64,000 nucleotides of DNA from Brachyhypopomus gauderio (taxonomy: Eukaryota; Chordata; Actinopteri; Gymnotiformes; Hypopomidae): assembly GCF_052324685.1 (NCBI RefSeq), contig NC_135221.1:20913037-20977036 (forward strand), read 5' to 3'. This document shows, piece by piece, positions 25,638 to 37,769 of the stretch. The notes below the pieces were generated by a model. It was not told where the DNA came from and searched no databases. It saw only the letters and a program-made list of their open reading frames with translations. Both the position numbers and the translations under genes were made by a program. The first letter of the stretch is position 1. Every line of letters begins with the position of its first letter.

Positions 25638-28600
25638 CTATTCGTGGAAGAGAACTGGCCTGGCCATGCCTGTGAGAATCTTTGGTACGTGAACAGATAT
25701 GATGTCGGAGATCATGTCCGGAAAATTCACCTTCACCGACAGGGACTGGGCCTGGACAAACAGGTTGTAGGTGAACTGATGAAGCTTCCTCACGATCTGC
25801 AGCCAGAGAGGGAACGTTCATGGAGAGGAGCATGAGAACGTAGAAGAAGAACTGAGCGCAGCATTAAGTCATGAATAAAGAAAAGCGTGAACATGAGCCC
25901 GTACCCGGTGCAGGGAGTTCAGAAGCTGAGTGAGCTGGAACAGTCTCTCGGCGTGGTCACCCCGACTGGTGTGCGAGACCAAGCGGTCCAGCTCGTTGAA
26001 GTAGGTAGATCGCAATTCGTCAAAACATCTCTGGCTCTTCAGGCCGTGCTCTGGAACTAAAGCAAACCAGACTCAAAGAGGAGAAACATTCCTGGGCCGG
26101 GGTAACTGTGAGAGAGCAGTCTTTATAACATTCTACACGACTGCTTCACTTCTGACCACCTACACATATTTTTTTATTTCTGTTTCAGTCTCAGCTCTAG
26201 CAAAAGTCAGACTACCTGAGGTTCTGGATGTAACAGAGATGATGCAACCTGGCTCCAACTGCAGTTACATTCAAGGCAATTAAAATTCAAGCATCTGAGA
26301 GCTGACACTTCATTACTTCATTAGCGTGGAGACAAGAGGCAACGCAGCCCCAAATCTTTTTTTCTGCCGCTTACATCAGCTGAACAGCAGCACGGCGCCT
26401 GACAGAAGCCCCTTAATTTAGTTCTCCAAATCGTTCCCTCCCACCAAGTGCGCAGTTACACCGTATATTAAACTGCCCAAACGTTGTGCTAGGTTCAGTC
26501 TTTGTCTTCATACATCATGTTTGTGACGATGAGGTTTGGACAGCAGAGCTGCGTGGAGCAGTCGTGGGGTGGAGGAGGTGACAGAGCTGTGTGGTGCAGT
26601 CGTGGAGGGTGGAGGAGGTGACAGAGCTGCGTGGTGCAGTCGTGGGGGGTGGAGGAGGTGACAGAGCTGCGTGGTGCAGTCGTGGGGGGTGGAGGAGGTG
26701 ACAGAGCTGTGTGGTGCAGTCGTGGGGGGTGGAGGAGGTGACAGAGCTGCGTGGTGCAGTCGTGGGGGGTGGAGGAGGTGACAGAGCTGCGTGGTGCAGT
26801 CGTGGGGGGTGGAGGAGGTGACAGAGCTGTGTGGTGCAGTCATGGGGGGTGGAGGAGGTGACAGAGCTGCGTGGTGCAGTCATGGGGGGTGGAGGAGGTG
26901 ACAGAGCTGCGTGGTGCAGTCGTGGGGGGTGGAGGAGGTGACAGAGCTGTGTGGTGCAGTCGTGGGGGGTGGAGGAGGTGACAGAGCTGCGTGGTGCAGT
27001 CATGGGGGGTGGAGGAGGTGACAGAGCTGCGTGGTGCAGTCGTGGGGGGTGGAGGAGGTGACAGAGCTGCGTGGTGCAGTCATGGGGGGTGGAGGAGGTG
27101 ACAGAGCTGCGTGGTGCAGTCGTGGGGGGTGGAGGAGGTGACAGAGCTGCGTGGTGCAGTCATGGGGGGTGGAGGAGGTGACAGAGCTGCGTGGTGCAGT
27201 CATGGGGGGTGGAGGAGGTGACAGAGCTGTGTGGTGCAGTCGTGGGGGGTGGAGGAGGTGACAGAGCTGCGTGGTGCAGTCGTGGGGGGTGGAGGAGGTG
27301 ACAGAGCTGTGTGGTGCAGTCTCTGGAGAGCCGTCACTCACCGACACTGAAGAGGAGCAGAGCCTTCATGCAGTGGAACTCCTCCTGCGTCACCTTGAGG
27401 CGGCCGAACCTCTGAGAGAGGTGTCGCATACGCAGGCAGTGCTCATACATACTGGACACCTGCATCCTCTGGCTGCAGGGAGAACAGGGCGGGGGACGAG
27501 TCATTACCCAGGGCCAGTCATCTCCATTACCCACGCCCGCCATCAAGCCTAGCCGCTAAACTGTTATTGCCGTGTGAAATTTCACCCCCACTGTAGATAA
27601 CTGGCTCGTTTCTCTGCTACCTCCCCTTACAGGGTGTATTTGTCAGGACAAGACCACATATTTACTATAAGCACCAGACGTGTGAAGGCATACCTGTACA
27701 TCAGAGCCTTGATGAAATATTTATGTGAGATGCATTATTCAGAGTGAGTGTTTAGATGGGAGGTATGGCAGGGTTAGGTTGACACCGAGGGCAAACCACT
27801 GTGAGTAAAGTTTACTCGTGCCTTTTGGCTTCAGTGAAAGAGCCGTACTTAAAAGCGAATAGCATGCTGTTAAAAGACCATGTTGCCAATAGAAAGCTAA
27901 AAAAATGCTAACCATCTGTTGCAGCAAAAGGTAGCCATGTTTATGGATCATTAATATTTCAGCAATGCTGGCGTATGTGACAGTGATGTTTTGCTAAACC
28001 TTTGCTTACTCATTGAACACAAGATCAGGGGCAAAGTAGAGCATTCTGGCATTGACGTTTTTGAAGGACCTCCATCCCAAGGCGAACACCATGATTTCCA
28101 TCCAGGAGTACTGAATTACAGCCAGCTGGTCATCCACGTGCAGCTTCTGAAAGCCTGCCTCAACAACAAGGCAGTGCAGAACAAACACCATCCACGGCAT
28201 CAACACACAAAGATCAAATATAAATCTGTTTGTGGGTGTCTGTTACATATGGCTGTTTAACAGAAATCACAATTATATGTATTAATTATTTAATTATATT
28301 AATGTATTTCTTTACTTTATTACTTGAAATTAAGTATATGGTTAAAATGCATATTAAAAAATTTTATGTACTATTCCATATATTTATTTTTTTATATGGC
28401 TACTTCATATACTGAGTTTAGATATTTTTTACAAACACTGTATATGCACTGAACATTACCTAATCTGTAACAAAATATCCATGTGAACATAATTTCCTTG
28501 AATATTTGTAAATGTATCATAAAAAAAAAACATTACCGCATCCTGTAACTTTTAGAGTTTCTTTACCAAAAATTCCCAGCCTAAGAGTCTTGCAAAGTTT

Positions 28601-29922
28601 AGTTCCAACAAGCCTGATCCTAATACACAGTCTAAAGGCCTAGATCAGCTGGAACAGATGCATTCGATTCAGGCTGCAACTAATCTCTCCAGGGTAGTAG
28701 ATCATGAATCAGAGCCACCCTTGTACTGCATCATTAATAACCGATGCTTGTTTGTTTTTGATGATCGATGAAGTATTCATCTTCTCTTCGTCTGCTGTTA
28801 CCTGGCACACCCTTGGCCCATTTGACAACCGTGACGAGCTGACGCTCTCCCAGCTCGTTGAGACTGGTCAACAGAGAGTCGGCCGAATCGGGCTGAGCCG
28901 GGTCATGGCCGGCGTTCACCGGTGCGGGTTCAATCCGAGCCAGGATGCTGAGGAGGCCATGCTGGTCCCGCAGAGCCGGGAGGGGAGAGACGGGCGTCAT
29001 GGCCGTGACCACTGGCACCCAGGCCGGGTCACTCCTGACTGCCACAGCCTGCTTGATTTTCCCCAGTTTTCGGGCTTGAATGAAGCAAAATAAGCAAAAT
29101 TAGGTGGACTGAGCTGGTTCAGCGAGCAGAATTAAACAGTTTTTAATCTACGTCAAATTACAGTTCCGCTTCATTGTTGATGTCACTTATCCTGCAACAC
29201 ATTTGATGTGTGTAGCTTATTTTAATGATGTAATAACATGTTTCATACAGTATGTATAGAAGGAGCTAAATAAACTCTAACCATATCCACACAATGTAGA
29301 GGAATAGTTTTCTGCGTTTATCTCAGTCATAGCAAAACCTAAGGCTAATTCCATTACATCCTTGCTCATTTAATTCCATTTCACTTCTGTTAAGATTGAA
29401 TCCCATTTTAAACCTCAAAAGCCCTGGGAACAATGTCTTTGAAAAAGACTGAGGAGCTATGAGCAGATACCTCGCAGACTCATCCCTGATTCAATGCATC
29501 TTTTAAGACGACAAGATGGGCAGTTCCGTCTCCGCAGCTTATCAATTGTGCAATTGTTTCTGGCAGCGCACAGAAACTTGTGTTTACCTAAAAACATAAA
29601 ACAGCTTGAATGACCTGCTGCCCCTGGAATTTAACCCTGTAGTGTTACTGTCCAAGGAAACAGGCCACAAAACCCCTGATGTGTTCAAATACCATTATGT
29701 GTGCAGAAGAAATTACATGTAAGCACGTAGGAGCAAGTTAAACCTGCGCTGCCTTGTGCAGATGACCAACACAGCGTCCTCAACACTCACCCTCAGCAGC
29801 CCTCTTGAAAAACACTTTGCAACTGGCACATGTAAGAACCCCATAGTGGCACCCAGAGGCCTGTTCTCCACAGATTTGGCACACGCGCAGGACTGGAAAC
29901 AGGAGGTTTGTGTTCTCCAGAC

Positions 29923-29979
<57 letters not shown>

Positions 29980-32900
29980 GTGGAAGAGGAGGAGGAGATG
30001 CCACACACAGTGTTATCACTTCAAGTGATCTATTTTAACACAATATCATCTGCTGAAACTGGCATGTATGCAGTGTGTTATCTCCCTGGACAAATAAACA
30101 GCTTTTCAAGACTATTTACATGGCCGGAGAACGCGGTCACATCCGCAATCCACAAACTGCCTGTATAATACACCAAATAAAATGCTGTCTAACTTGGTGG
30201 AATCTGAGCTTCTTTTGTGTCGTCCCCACACACAACAGCGCCTGTTTCTACGAACAGAGAATTCCTGCATAGGCAAAGATGGGTAAAAATCCTTTTTATT
30301 TTTTTTACTTAGAACTTAAGGATAATGACTTTAAGGACAACACTTGATGCACATACCAGCCATTATAAACAAAAATGTAAAACTAGAGTACTCTTGTTAT
30401 ATTAGGTAATCTAGGTCACATCTACTAGTGGAATGTGAGGAAATGTTTAGATGAGGATATGTGAATATAAAACAATCAAAATGATTTTTGTTACCTTACA
30501 AGATAGTACGTTAATACTCTATGCTACGTGGCAATGGCCCTGACAACCTCAAAACACACCCAGTGACACAGAATGGCACACAGTAAACACTGTTATTTTC
30601 CATCATCTGTGGAGTTCAAAGCCATGTTAGCTAGCCTGAATAATGAACGTTAATGATGTAACTATGACACCCGGTCCCCAAGGTCGTACTGTGTGTTAGT
30701 GTAAAAGAATACGGTTGCATTTCAACAAACCTAAAAGTCTGCCAATATATTTTTATAGAAACACAGACAATAGTTGGTCTGCTGCAGGTCATCACATGCG
30801 ATATAGCACAATATTTATTCATAATCATATTGTTGACACAGCTAAGTTTACAGTGAGGCATTTGAGGCTATAAATCAAAAAGAAGTTGGCAGTGGCCTTT
30901 TCAGAACATTTTAGCTGACGTTTCAAAGTAAAACGTTTTGTTTTTTTTTTTACCATGTTAACTATGTAGTGTTTTTAATTAACATTATAATTAATCTCAA
31001 CTTATTGGCATGCAAGTTAACCAACATTACCTTACCTACTGTAAGTAATGTCAGTTCAGTACTAGCTGTCAAATTCCAGGGCCGTTTTTTATTGATCTCA
31101 TATAGATTTGTCAGTCTTTATCTTCTCACAGCCTGATCCTGTTGTGACTAACACAGTGTGATCTTATCGTGACTCTCGAGTTATGATTCGAAAAGTTTTA
31201 GTTCTGACAAAAACGAACCACTTTTATCTGCCTCGTTAGGATATTCCCTACAAACTTTGCAGAACATTTCAAGTACAGAAAGGTCAAGTCAGCCCATGAA
31301 AACTTTCCACGAGGGAATGAAGCTGGGGAATCGTTTTGTTTTATATCCGTGCTGCGCCGACATTTTATTGCACACTTGGCTTTGTCATTGTTTGCCAACA
31401 AATACTATTGGTTTGTTTTGACTGGACGTGCAGTCCAGTCAAAACAAACCAATAAGACCCTTTTCTATGTCGAGAGGTTAAACATTCAAGTGAATTGTGT
31501 TAAATAGTTGTGTTAACACATTATGTTCACCACCTCAACATCAGCGTTCGCCAATCTCTGATGTTCGCCGACCTGAACAGTGTTGGGCCCGCCTGACATT
31601 TTAACACTGCTCCTGGGCCAGATGTCAGCCATGTGTATTTTAAAAAGTATCTGACAATTAGAAATCAACTTGCAGTATATGTGGCTAAATGTATTTTTCT
31701 TCTTTTATCTGCCTGTGCACAATGAGTCTGCATGTGCAAGATGCTATTACACAATATTTGCCTGCCAAGTTATATATTCACGTAAAATGCTGAAAAGACA
31801 TTTGAGAATGTTGATGAAGAAATGTATGGCAAATGTTACTCAAAACAGTTTGTCAGATAGTTAAATTGCTGAATTATATGATGGCTATATTAATTACTTT
31901 TGACAGAACATGTCACTTGACTGAAGGAAGCATGTCAGGATCATAGGCTGCTAGAATAGCATTAGCTGTAGCAGTCTAGTTTCAAGTTGCATGTGGCATG
32001 AGAAGAATGCACAAAGCCCTGAACACAACCTTCGCCCACATGCATTCATATGAATGATTTGTGGTCAAGGAGTTGCCAACATTAACACAACCTGGAAAAA
32101 CAACCATGCACAATAGCTAATCACACATCATACACGGGTATTAGGTTGCTTCTTTTAGGTATTTTATTCGTGGGGGTTTCTAAAGCATAAAAGTTTTTAA
32201 ATGTACATATTGTACACTGTCAATATCATAATAATTCCTGCATGCTGTATGAAATATATATAAACTGTAGCTATATTGTGAAGCAGCAGGCGCCTTCTTC
32301 AAAGCGTTTCCTAAAGAAACATCTAAACGTTTACAAGGTGACTAGAGGCCATGGAGACCAAAGGGGCGATAGATTAATATATGACAATTATGATACGCTT
32401 GTAGGATGCCATGTGTGCGTGTGTGCGCGCGTGTGTGCGCGCGTGTGTGATATGCAGTCAAAGGTGAGCAGGACAAACTCTTGGCAGGCGGAGTGGTGTG
32501 TGGACATATAGAAGTTGGAAGTATTTACATATTCATAGATCCGTGAAAATAAACGAAAGCAAAAGTGTAGAGTTACATCTAAGCCACTTTTAGGGCACAT
32601 GGAATTTTTGACTTCGGTCATTGAACCTATTTTAGCGTTAGGCCTACAAATTAATGCTTAGTCACATTGTGAGCCAGAGAATACCGTTGTGTGGGCCTGG
32701 AGCAGATAACGTACCTAGGAGGGACTCACATTGTGCAGATCTTCTCACTGACTGATCGTGGCACTTGGTGGATATTTAGAGGCTTGCTGTTTTCTCTTTA
32801 CCGGTTATTATAGGTCATCGGAACATAAAGATGCAGCAAACAGGCTCCACATAACAGCTGATACGTAAACCAAGGATCCATGCACATAAACACATGGCGA

Positions 32901-33388
32901 CGTTTATCAGTGATGTGAACTATTGGGGAAGTGGTACTAAAATGCTTTGCCTACCTATGGTCAAAGTTGAGTACACGTGTGTCCAGGAGCCCTGCTGATG
33001 AAACGGTGAAAGGTTTCCTCGTGAAGGTTCCGTCTGGGTAGAAATGCTGGGAAGCACAATCCATCAAAGGAGGAGCACCATATATATCACATCCGCCTAT
33101 ATCATAAAACGGTTCGTGTGGGTCTGGGTCGATCGGCGGAACCGCATAGTGTTTAGCAGATTGTGTGAGTATTGCAGCACTGTCGTTCCCGTGTAGACAG
33201 TCTCCACTGCTGTTCTTGATGTTAGTCTCGGTTTTCAGTAGACTATTTGTTCGTAACTCAACTAAGTTCCCAGTTTCACTATAAAATCTCGGTCTTGTCC
33301 AGTCTTCGTCAAAAGCGCTGAAGCGGTCGGCTGCACCGTTCATAGTGGACTCGTTTGTTCCGATACGTCTCTCCTGTGTTAGATCCAT
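25638..33388 (-). CDS. ar: Androgen-receptor-type nuclear receptor, divergent, eight coding exons
   Basis: This is a ligand-activated steroid receptor (subfamily NR3C), expected to bind androgen and act as a nuclear transcription factor. Coding exons, in transcript order: 33388-32955, 29921-29791, 29587-29471, 29074-28802, 28154-28010, 27472-27342, 26056-25905, 25796-25638. All have GT/AG borders and matching phases and encode 513 residues. Exons 3, 5 and 6 (117, 145 and 131 nt) have the human AR lengths. The DNA-binding domain spans about residues 159-224: finger one starts [10 protein letters not shown], finger two contains [14 protein letters not shown]. The ligand-binding domain keeps [26 protein letters not shown] and HQFTY, and ends PVLFHE. 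The start is the first ATG after an in-frame stop 15 bases upstream. The region before the fingers is only about 158 residues, against several hundred in usual ARs, and I see no FxxLF motif. Divergence suggests a fast-evolving teleost AR paralogue. An upstream exon cannot be excluded. Confidence 0.9.
26541..27325. repeat. 40-bp minisatellite, about 19-20 copies, in receptor intron 6
   Basis: The 40-base unit, made of ACAGAGCTGCGTGGTGCAGT followed by CGTGGGGGGTGGAGGAGGTG, repeats head to tail with a few recurrent C/T and G/A variants. The array occupies most of the intron between exons 6 and 7 of the androgen-receptor-type gene and ends about 15 bases from the exon 6 splice donor. Histidine/proline-rich minus-strand frames through it are by-products of the repeat. 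Confidence 0.97.
29927..29976. repeat. (AG)25 microsatellite forming the 3' splice-site pyrimidine tract of receptor exon 2
   Basis: Fifty bases of AG on the plus strand read as (CT)25 on the gene strand, followed directly by TTCCAG and the first base of the exon that encodes the first zinc finger. Confidence 0.95.
31406..31454. repeat. Perfect 22-bp inverted repeat with 5-base loop
   Basis: The arms are 31406-31427 and 31433-31454, perfect complements, with loop GTGCA between them. It lies in intron 1 of the receptor gene. No flanking duplication was noticed. Function unknown. Confidence 0.9.
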
Positions 33389-34545
33389 CGCTGACTTGTC
33401 TTAGTTTGACATCCTTTTCTCAGTTCACCTCAAGCATTTCATCATGTCCCCATAAATGATTGACAACCTGTTATACACTGTCAGACTTTTTGTCTTCTGA
33501 TGCAGCTGCTCCAGATAACGAATAATCTTAGTTTAGCCTTAATAAGTGTTCCGTTTCATCGTTTCCTCTATTGCATATTGGCCAGGGCTTAAACTTAAAC
33601 CTGCTGCGTCCTCCAGTTGCAGAAATAAATTCGCGGTTTGCTGATGCACAGACGACACTTTGCATAATCTCCTCCCATTCTGTAGTCAGGAGCACGAGAC
33701 ATATGTCATATTTATGGTTGTGTGTAACTATTAAAGGCTGGACAGGTATGATCCCCAGTATGCTTAAAGCTCTTATTACACCCCACTCACACATATGAAG
33801 AATGTTTTCAGCCCATGCGATTATATGAGCGCCTTGTCGCATTGACCTACTGTATCGCGGGTACAGTCAGTACTTTCTGCGAAAGGCGTGCTGAAGTTCC
33901 TAAAAATACTCGCCGGCTAGATATACATAATGCATGAATAACCCTTTTATTTTCTACATTGCTACGTCGTTACAAGACTAGACCAAACACACTAAATAAT
34001 TTGTTAAATCTTGTTGCTTTTTCTGAGTGAGAGAAAGGAACTTCATAGGAACTTAATTTTTCTAATGTCTGTGTTTCATTAAGGCTGCTACTTGCAAGAT
34101 ATATCAAAAATGTTGCATAAAAAAGGTCAGATGTCTTTGAGAGGGAACACAGTGTCTTTCGCCTCATTATCAAAGCACGATCCTGCTACATTTGAAACAT
34201 GGGTCTCGCATTCCACCAGATACCATTTCATGGCTTATTTAAAACCAAATATTTCGGTGTGCTTTGCTGAACATTCTATGTGATTAAAATTGGATGAATA
34301 TGTTTTGCTCATTCTGCAACAGTAGTATATGGCATTCGGGCCTGGATTTAATTTGCAGGCAGACATTTCTAGCAGGCCCCAACAAGTTGGAAGTATTTTC
34401 ATTTCCATGAATAGTAAAACATGTAGTCCAGAAACAGGTGTCATCTATGTTACAAAGTCAGAGGTTATACTGTCATAGTCTTAAGCTTTTGGGTAGCTAC
34501 TTATACACAATAAACTGAATAAATAGGGATTCCCTGCAGCCCGTT
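33389..34545. other. Upstream region of the receptor gene, no other gene
   Basis: This should hold the receptor promoter and 5' untranslated region, but no confident core promoter motif was identified. No further N-terminal exon with a clear transactivation domain was recognised. Confidence 0.4.
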
Positions 34546-34548
34546 AGA

Positions 34549-34792
34549 TTACATTATCAGAGAGCTCTATTATTTAAACTACATTATCAGAGAGCATTAC
34601 TATTTATACTTCATTATCAGAGGGCATTACTATTTACTCTGCATTATCTGAGAGCTCTATTATTTAGACTACGTTATCAGAGAGCTACTATTTAGACTAC
34701 ATTATCTGAGAGCTCTATTATTTAGACTACATTATCAGACAGCTACTATTTAGACTACATTATCAGACAGCTTCTATTTAGACAACATCAAA
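34549..34792. repeat. Degenerate tandem repeat, about 30-bp unit, 8-9 copies
   Basis: The core ACATTATCAGAGAGCTCTA followed by TTATTTAGACT recurs with indels. It lies between the receptor and the last exon of the moesin pseudogene. Confidence 0.9.
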
Positions 34793-35469
34793 GAAGCCAG
34801 CTATATAGTCAGGGAGATGTTTTAATGTACACAATGCACTGGTTGGTGTTTTCTTCTTGTCAGATCTTGTCAGATGTATTTGTCCCTCTCTAATCGCACA
34901 TTCTCCGCATGGATACGGTCGTTTTCTGCTGTCTTGATATCATCACGAGCGCCAAATAACTCTGAGTTAAAGACCTGTGAAAGCAAACAAATCCAAAATA
35001 AATAATCTGCAATGTCCCTGAAATATAATCTTCAGAAATACTGTAAGGTTCCGCTTTACTGGGTAATCCTGCCCCTCCTGCCAAAAACAATAACTTGTAT
35101 CAATACAATATGATTATTAGGCACATAGCAAAATAATACTGTCAGAAATGTTACAAATGCTATTACAGGTTTTAAGGATATTCAAGATTAGGCTTGAAAC
35201 TAAATGTAAGTACTAATGTATCACACTTCTCTACACAAGCTTTATTTTATCTTGAATTAGTGTGATGAAATAACTTTGTTTGAAAACATTATACATTGCT
35301 TCAATACAAAAGTCTAAAGATATACATAAAATCAGTAAAAATTGTCACATGCAATTTCTGAAGATACAGACAACATATCTACAGTAACTTTTCTTGCTTC
35401 CTTTGGTGCCACTAACTACTGCTTACCAAACTCACCAGCAAAGATTTCTGCAGGCAGTCGTTATTCTCA

Positions 35470-37122
35470 GCCACTGTCCTGCTGCTCCTCACTGTTGTCC
35501 TGCTGCTCCTCACTGTTGTCCCGCTGCTCCTCACTGTTGTCCTGCTGTTCCTCACTGTTGTCCTGCTCTGTTCCTCACTGTTGTCCTGCTGCTCCTCACT
35601 GTTGTCCTGCTGCTCCTCACTGTTGTCCTGCTCTGTTCCTCACTGTTGTCCTGCTCTACTCCTCACTGTTGTCCTGCTGTTCCTCACTGTTGTCCTGCTC
35701 TGTTCCTCACTGTTGTCCTGCTCTACTCCTCACTGTTGTCCTGCTGTTCCTCACTGTTGTCCTGCTGTTCCTCACTGTTGTCCTGCTCTGTTCCTCACTG
35801 TTGTCCTGCTGCTCCTCACTGTTGTCCTGCTGCTCCTCACTGTTGTCCTGCTGTTCCTCACTGTTGTCCTGCTGTTCCTCACTGTTGTCCCGCTGCTCCT
35901 CACTGTTGTCCTGCTGTTCCTCACTGTTGTCCTGCTCTGTTCCTCACTGTTGTCCTGCTGCTCCTCACTGTTGTCCTGCTCTGCTCCTCACTGTTGTCCT
36001 GCTCTGCTCCTCACTGTTGTCCTGCTGTTCCTCACTGTTGTCCTGCTCTGCTCCTCACTGTTCTCCTGCTCTACTCCTCACTGTTGTCCTGCTCTACTCC
36101 TCACTGTTGTCCTGTTCTGTTCCTCACTGTTGTCCAGCTCTGCTCCTCACTGTTGTCCTGCTGCTCCTCACTGTTGTCCTGCTCTGCTCCTCACTGTTGT
36201 CCTGCTGCTCCTCACTGTTGTCCTGCTGCTCCTCACTGTTGTCCTGCTGTTCCTCACTGTTCTCCTGCTCTACTCCTCACTGTTGTCCTGCTCTACTCCT
36301 CACTGTTGTCCTGTTCTGTTCCTCACTGTTGTCCTGCTGCTCCTCACTGTTGTCCTGCTGCTCACTGTTGTCCTGCTGTTCCTCACAGTTGTCCTGCTCT
36401 ACTCCTCACTGTTGTCCTGCTCTACTCCTCACTGTTGTCCTGCTGCTCCTCACTGTTGTCCTGCTGTTTCTCACTGTTCTCCTGCTCTACTCCTCACTGT
36501 TGTCCTGCTCTACTCCTCACTGTTGTCCTGCGCTCCTCACTGTTGTCCTGCTGTTCCTCACTGTTGTCCTGCTGCTCCTCACTGTTGTCCTGCTATTCCT
36601 CACTGTTGTCCTGCTGCTCCTCACTGTTGTCCTGCTCTGCTCCTCACTGTTGTCCTGTTCTGTTCCTCACTGTTGTCCTGCTGTTCCTCACTGTTGTCCT
36701 GCTGTTCCTCACTGTTGTCCTGCTGTTCCTCACTGTTCTCCTGCTCTACTCCTCACTGTTGTCCTGCTCTGTTCCTCACTGTTGTCCAGCTCTGCTCCTC
36801 ACTGTTGTCCTGCTGTTCCTCACTGTTGTCCTGCTGCTCCTCACTGTTGTCCTGCTCTACTCCTCACTGTTGTCCTGCTGCTCCTCACTGCTGTCCTGCT
36901 GCTCCTCACTGCTGTCCCGCTGTTCCTCACTGTTGTCCTGCTGTTCCTCACTGTTGTCCTGCTGCTCCTCACTGTTGTCCTGCTCTACTCCTCACTGTTG
37001 TCCTGCTGCTCCTCACTGTTGTCCTGCTGCTCCTCACTGTTGTCCTGCTCTACTCCTCACTGCTGTCCTGCTGTTCCTCACTGCTGTCCTGCTGCTCCTC
37101 ACTGTTGTCCTGCGCTGCTCTC
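35470..37122. repeat. 21/23-bp minisatellite, about 1.65 kb and roughly 75 copies
   Basis: The unit CCTCACTGTTGTCCTGCTGCT (21 bases) alternates irregularly with 23-base forms ending CTCTGCT or CTCTACT. No unit contains a stop in any plus-strand frame, so frames of 500-620 codons are open in all three. They read only permutations of CSSLLSC, PHCCPA and LTVVLL and are not genes. The array sits in the last intron of the moesin pseudogene, directly against a decayed exon. Confidence 0.97.
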
Positions 37123-37769
37123 ATCGTTGTCATCATGGTGAATTTCCATCTGTGATGGCATTTGGAAGTACATCCTCATCAACCTATGCTACAGTTCTTC
37201 CATTGTCTTCTGCAGGTCCACCTACCGTGATGGCTTGTTCAGAAACGATGGGCAGATGAATAAACCACTGCTCATCAAATTCGTCCTGCATTTATCTGCA
37301 TTTATGAAGCAAACATTGAGTACCTTTAGGTTAGTTCTGTGTTTTGTGCCTTGACATCATGAGATTCCTCTTACTCTCCCACTTTCTAGCCCCTTCTTCT
37401 TATTCTTCTTCTTCTTCATGGCATCTTCCAACCAGCAGATCTCGAGCCAACTCTGTGGCCTTTAGAAAGAAAACAGAAGTCAGATAAGATCTTTTCGTGG
37501 TATGTGATATGCAGTATAACCTGTTGGGCAGACTCTATGATGATGCCTGCTCTGGACCGTTGGTGGTTTGGTTCTCGAACTGCTCAAGCAGTGTGGCCTT
37601 GGCCTCCTCTGCCAGCCTGCGCTCCCCTCCAGTCTGTCAGCCTCCTCCTGAACAAACATACTCTCCTTCTCCAGCAGCAGTGTGTGCTGGGTCTGTTCTT
37701 CAAGCTCTGGATTAGCAAATGTGACACAACCAGACTACGACTATTTTCACCCACAGCACCATGACATTA

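Noticed and set aside
26508-27347. Histidine/proline-rich minus-strand frames of 111-162 codons
   Set aside because: Translation of a 40-bp minisatellite inside a receptor intron.
35342-37259. Three overlapping plus-strand frames of 524-621 codons
   Set aside because: They consist of a 21/23-base tandem repeat read in three frames, with no codon structure, domains or splice logic. Not annotated as genes.
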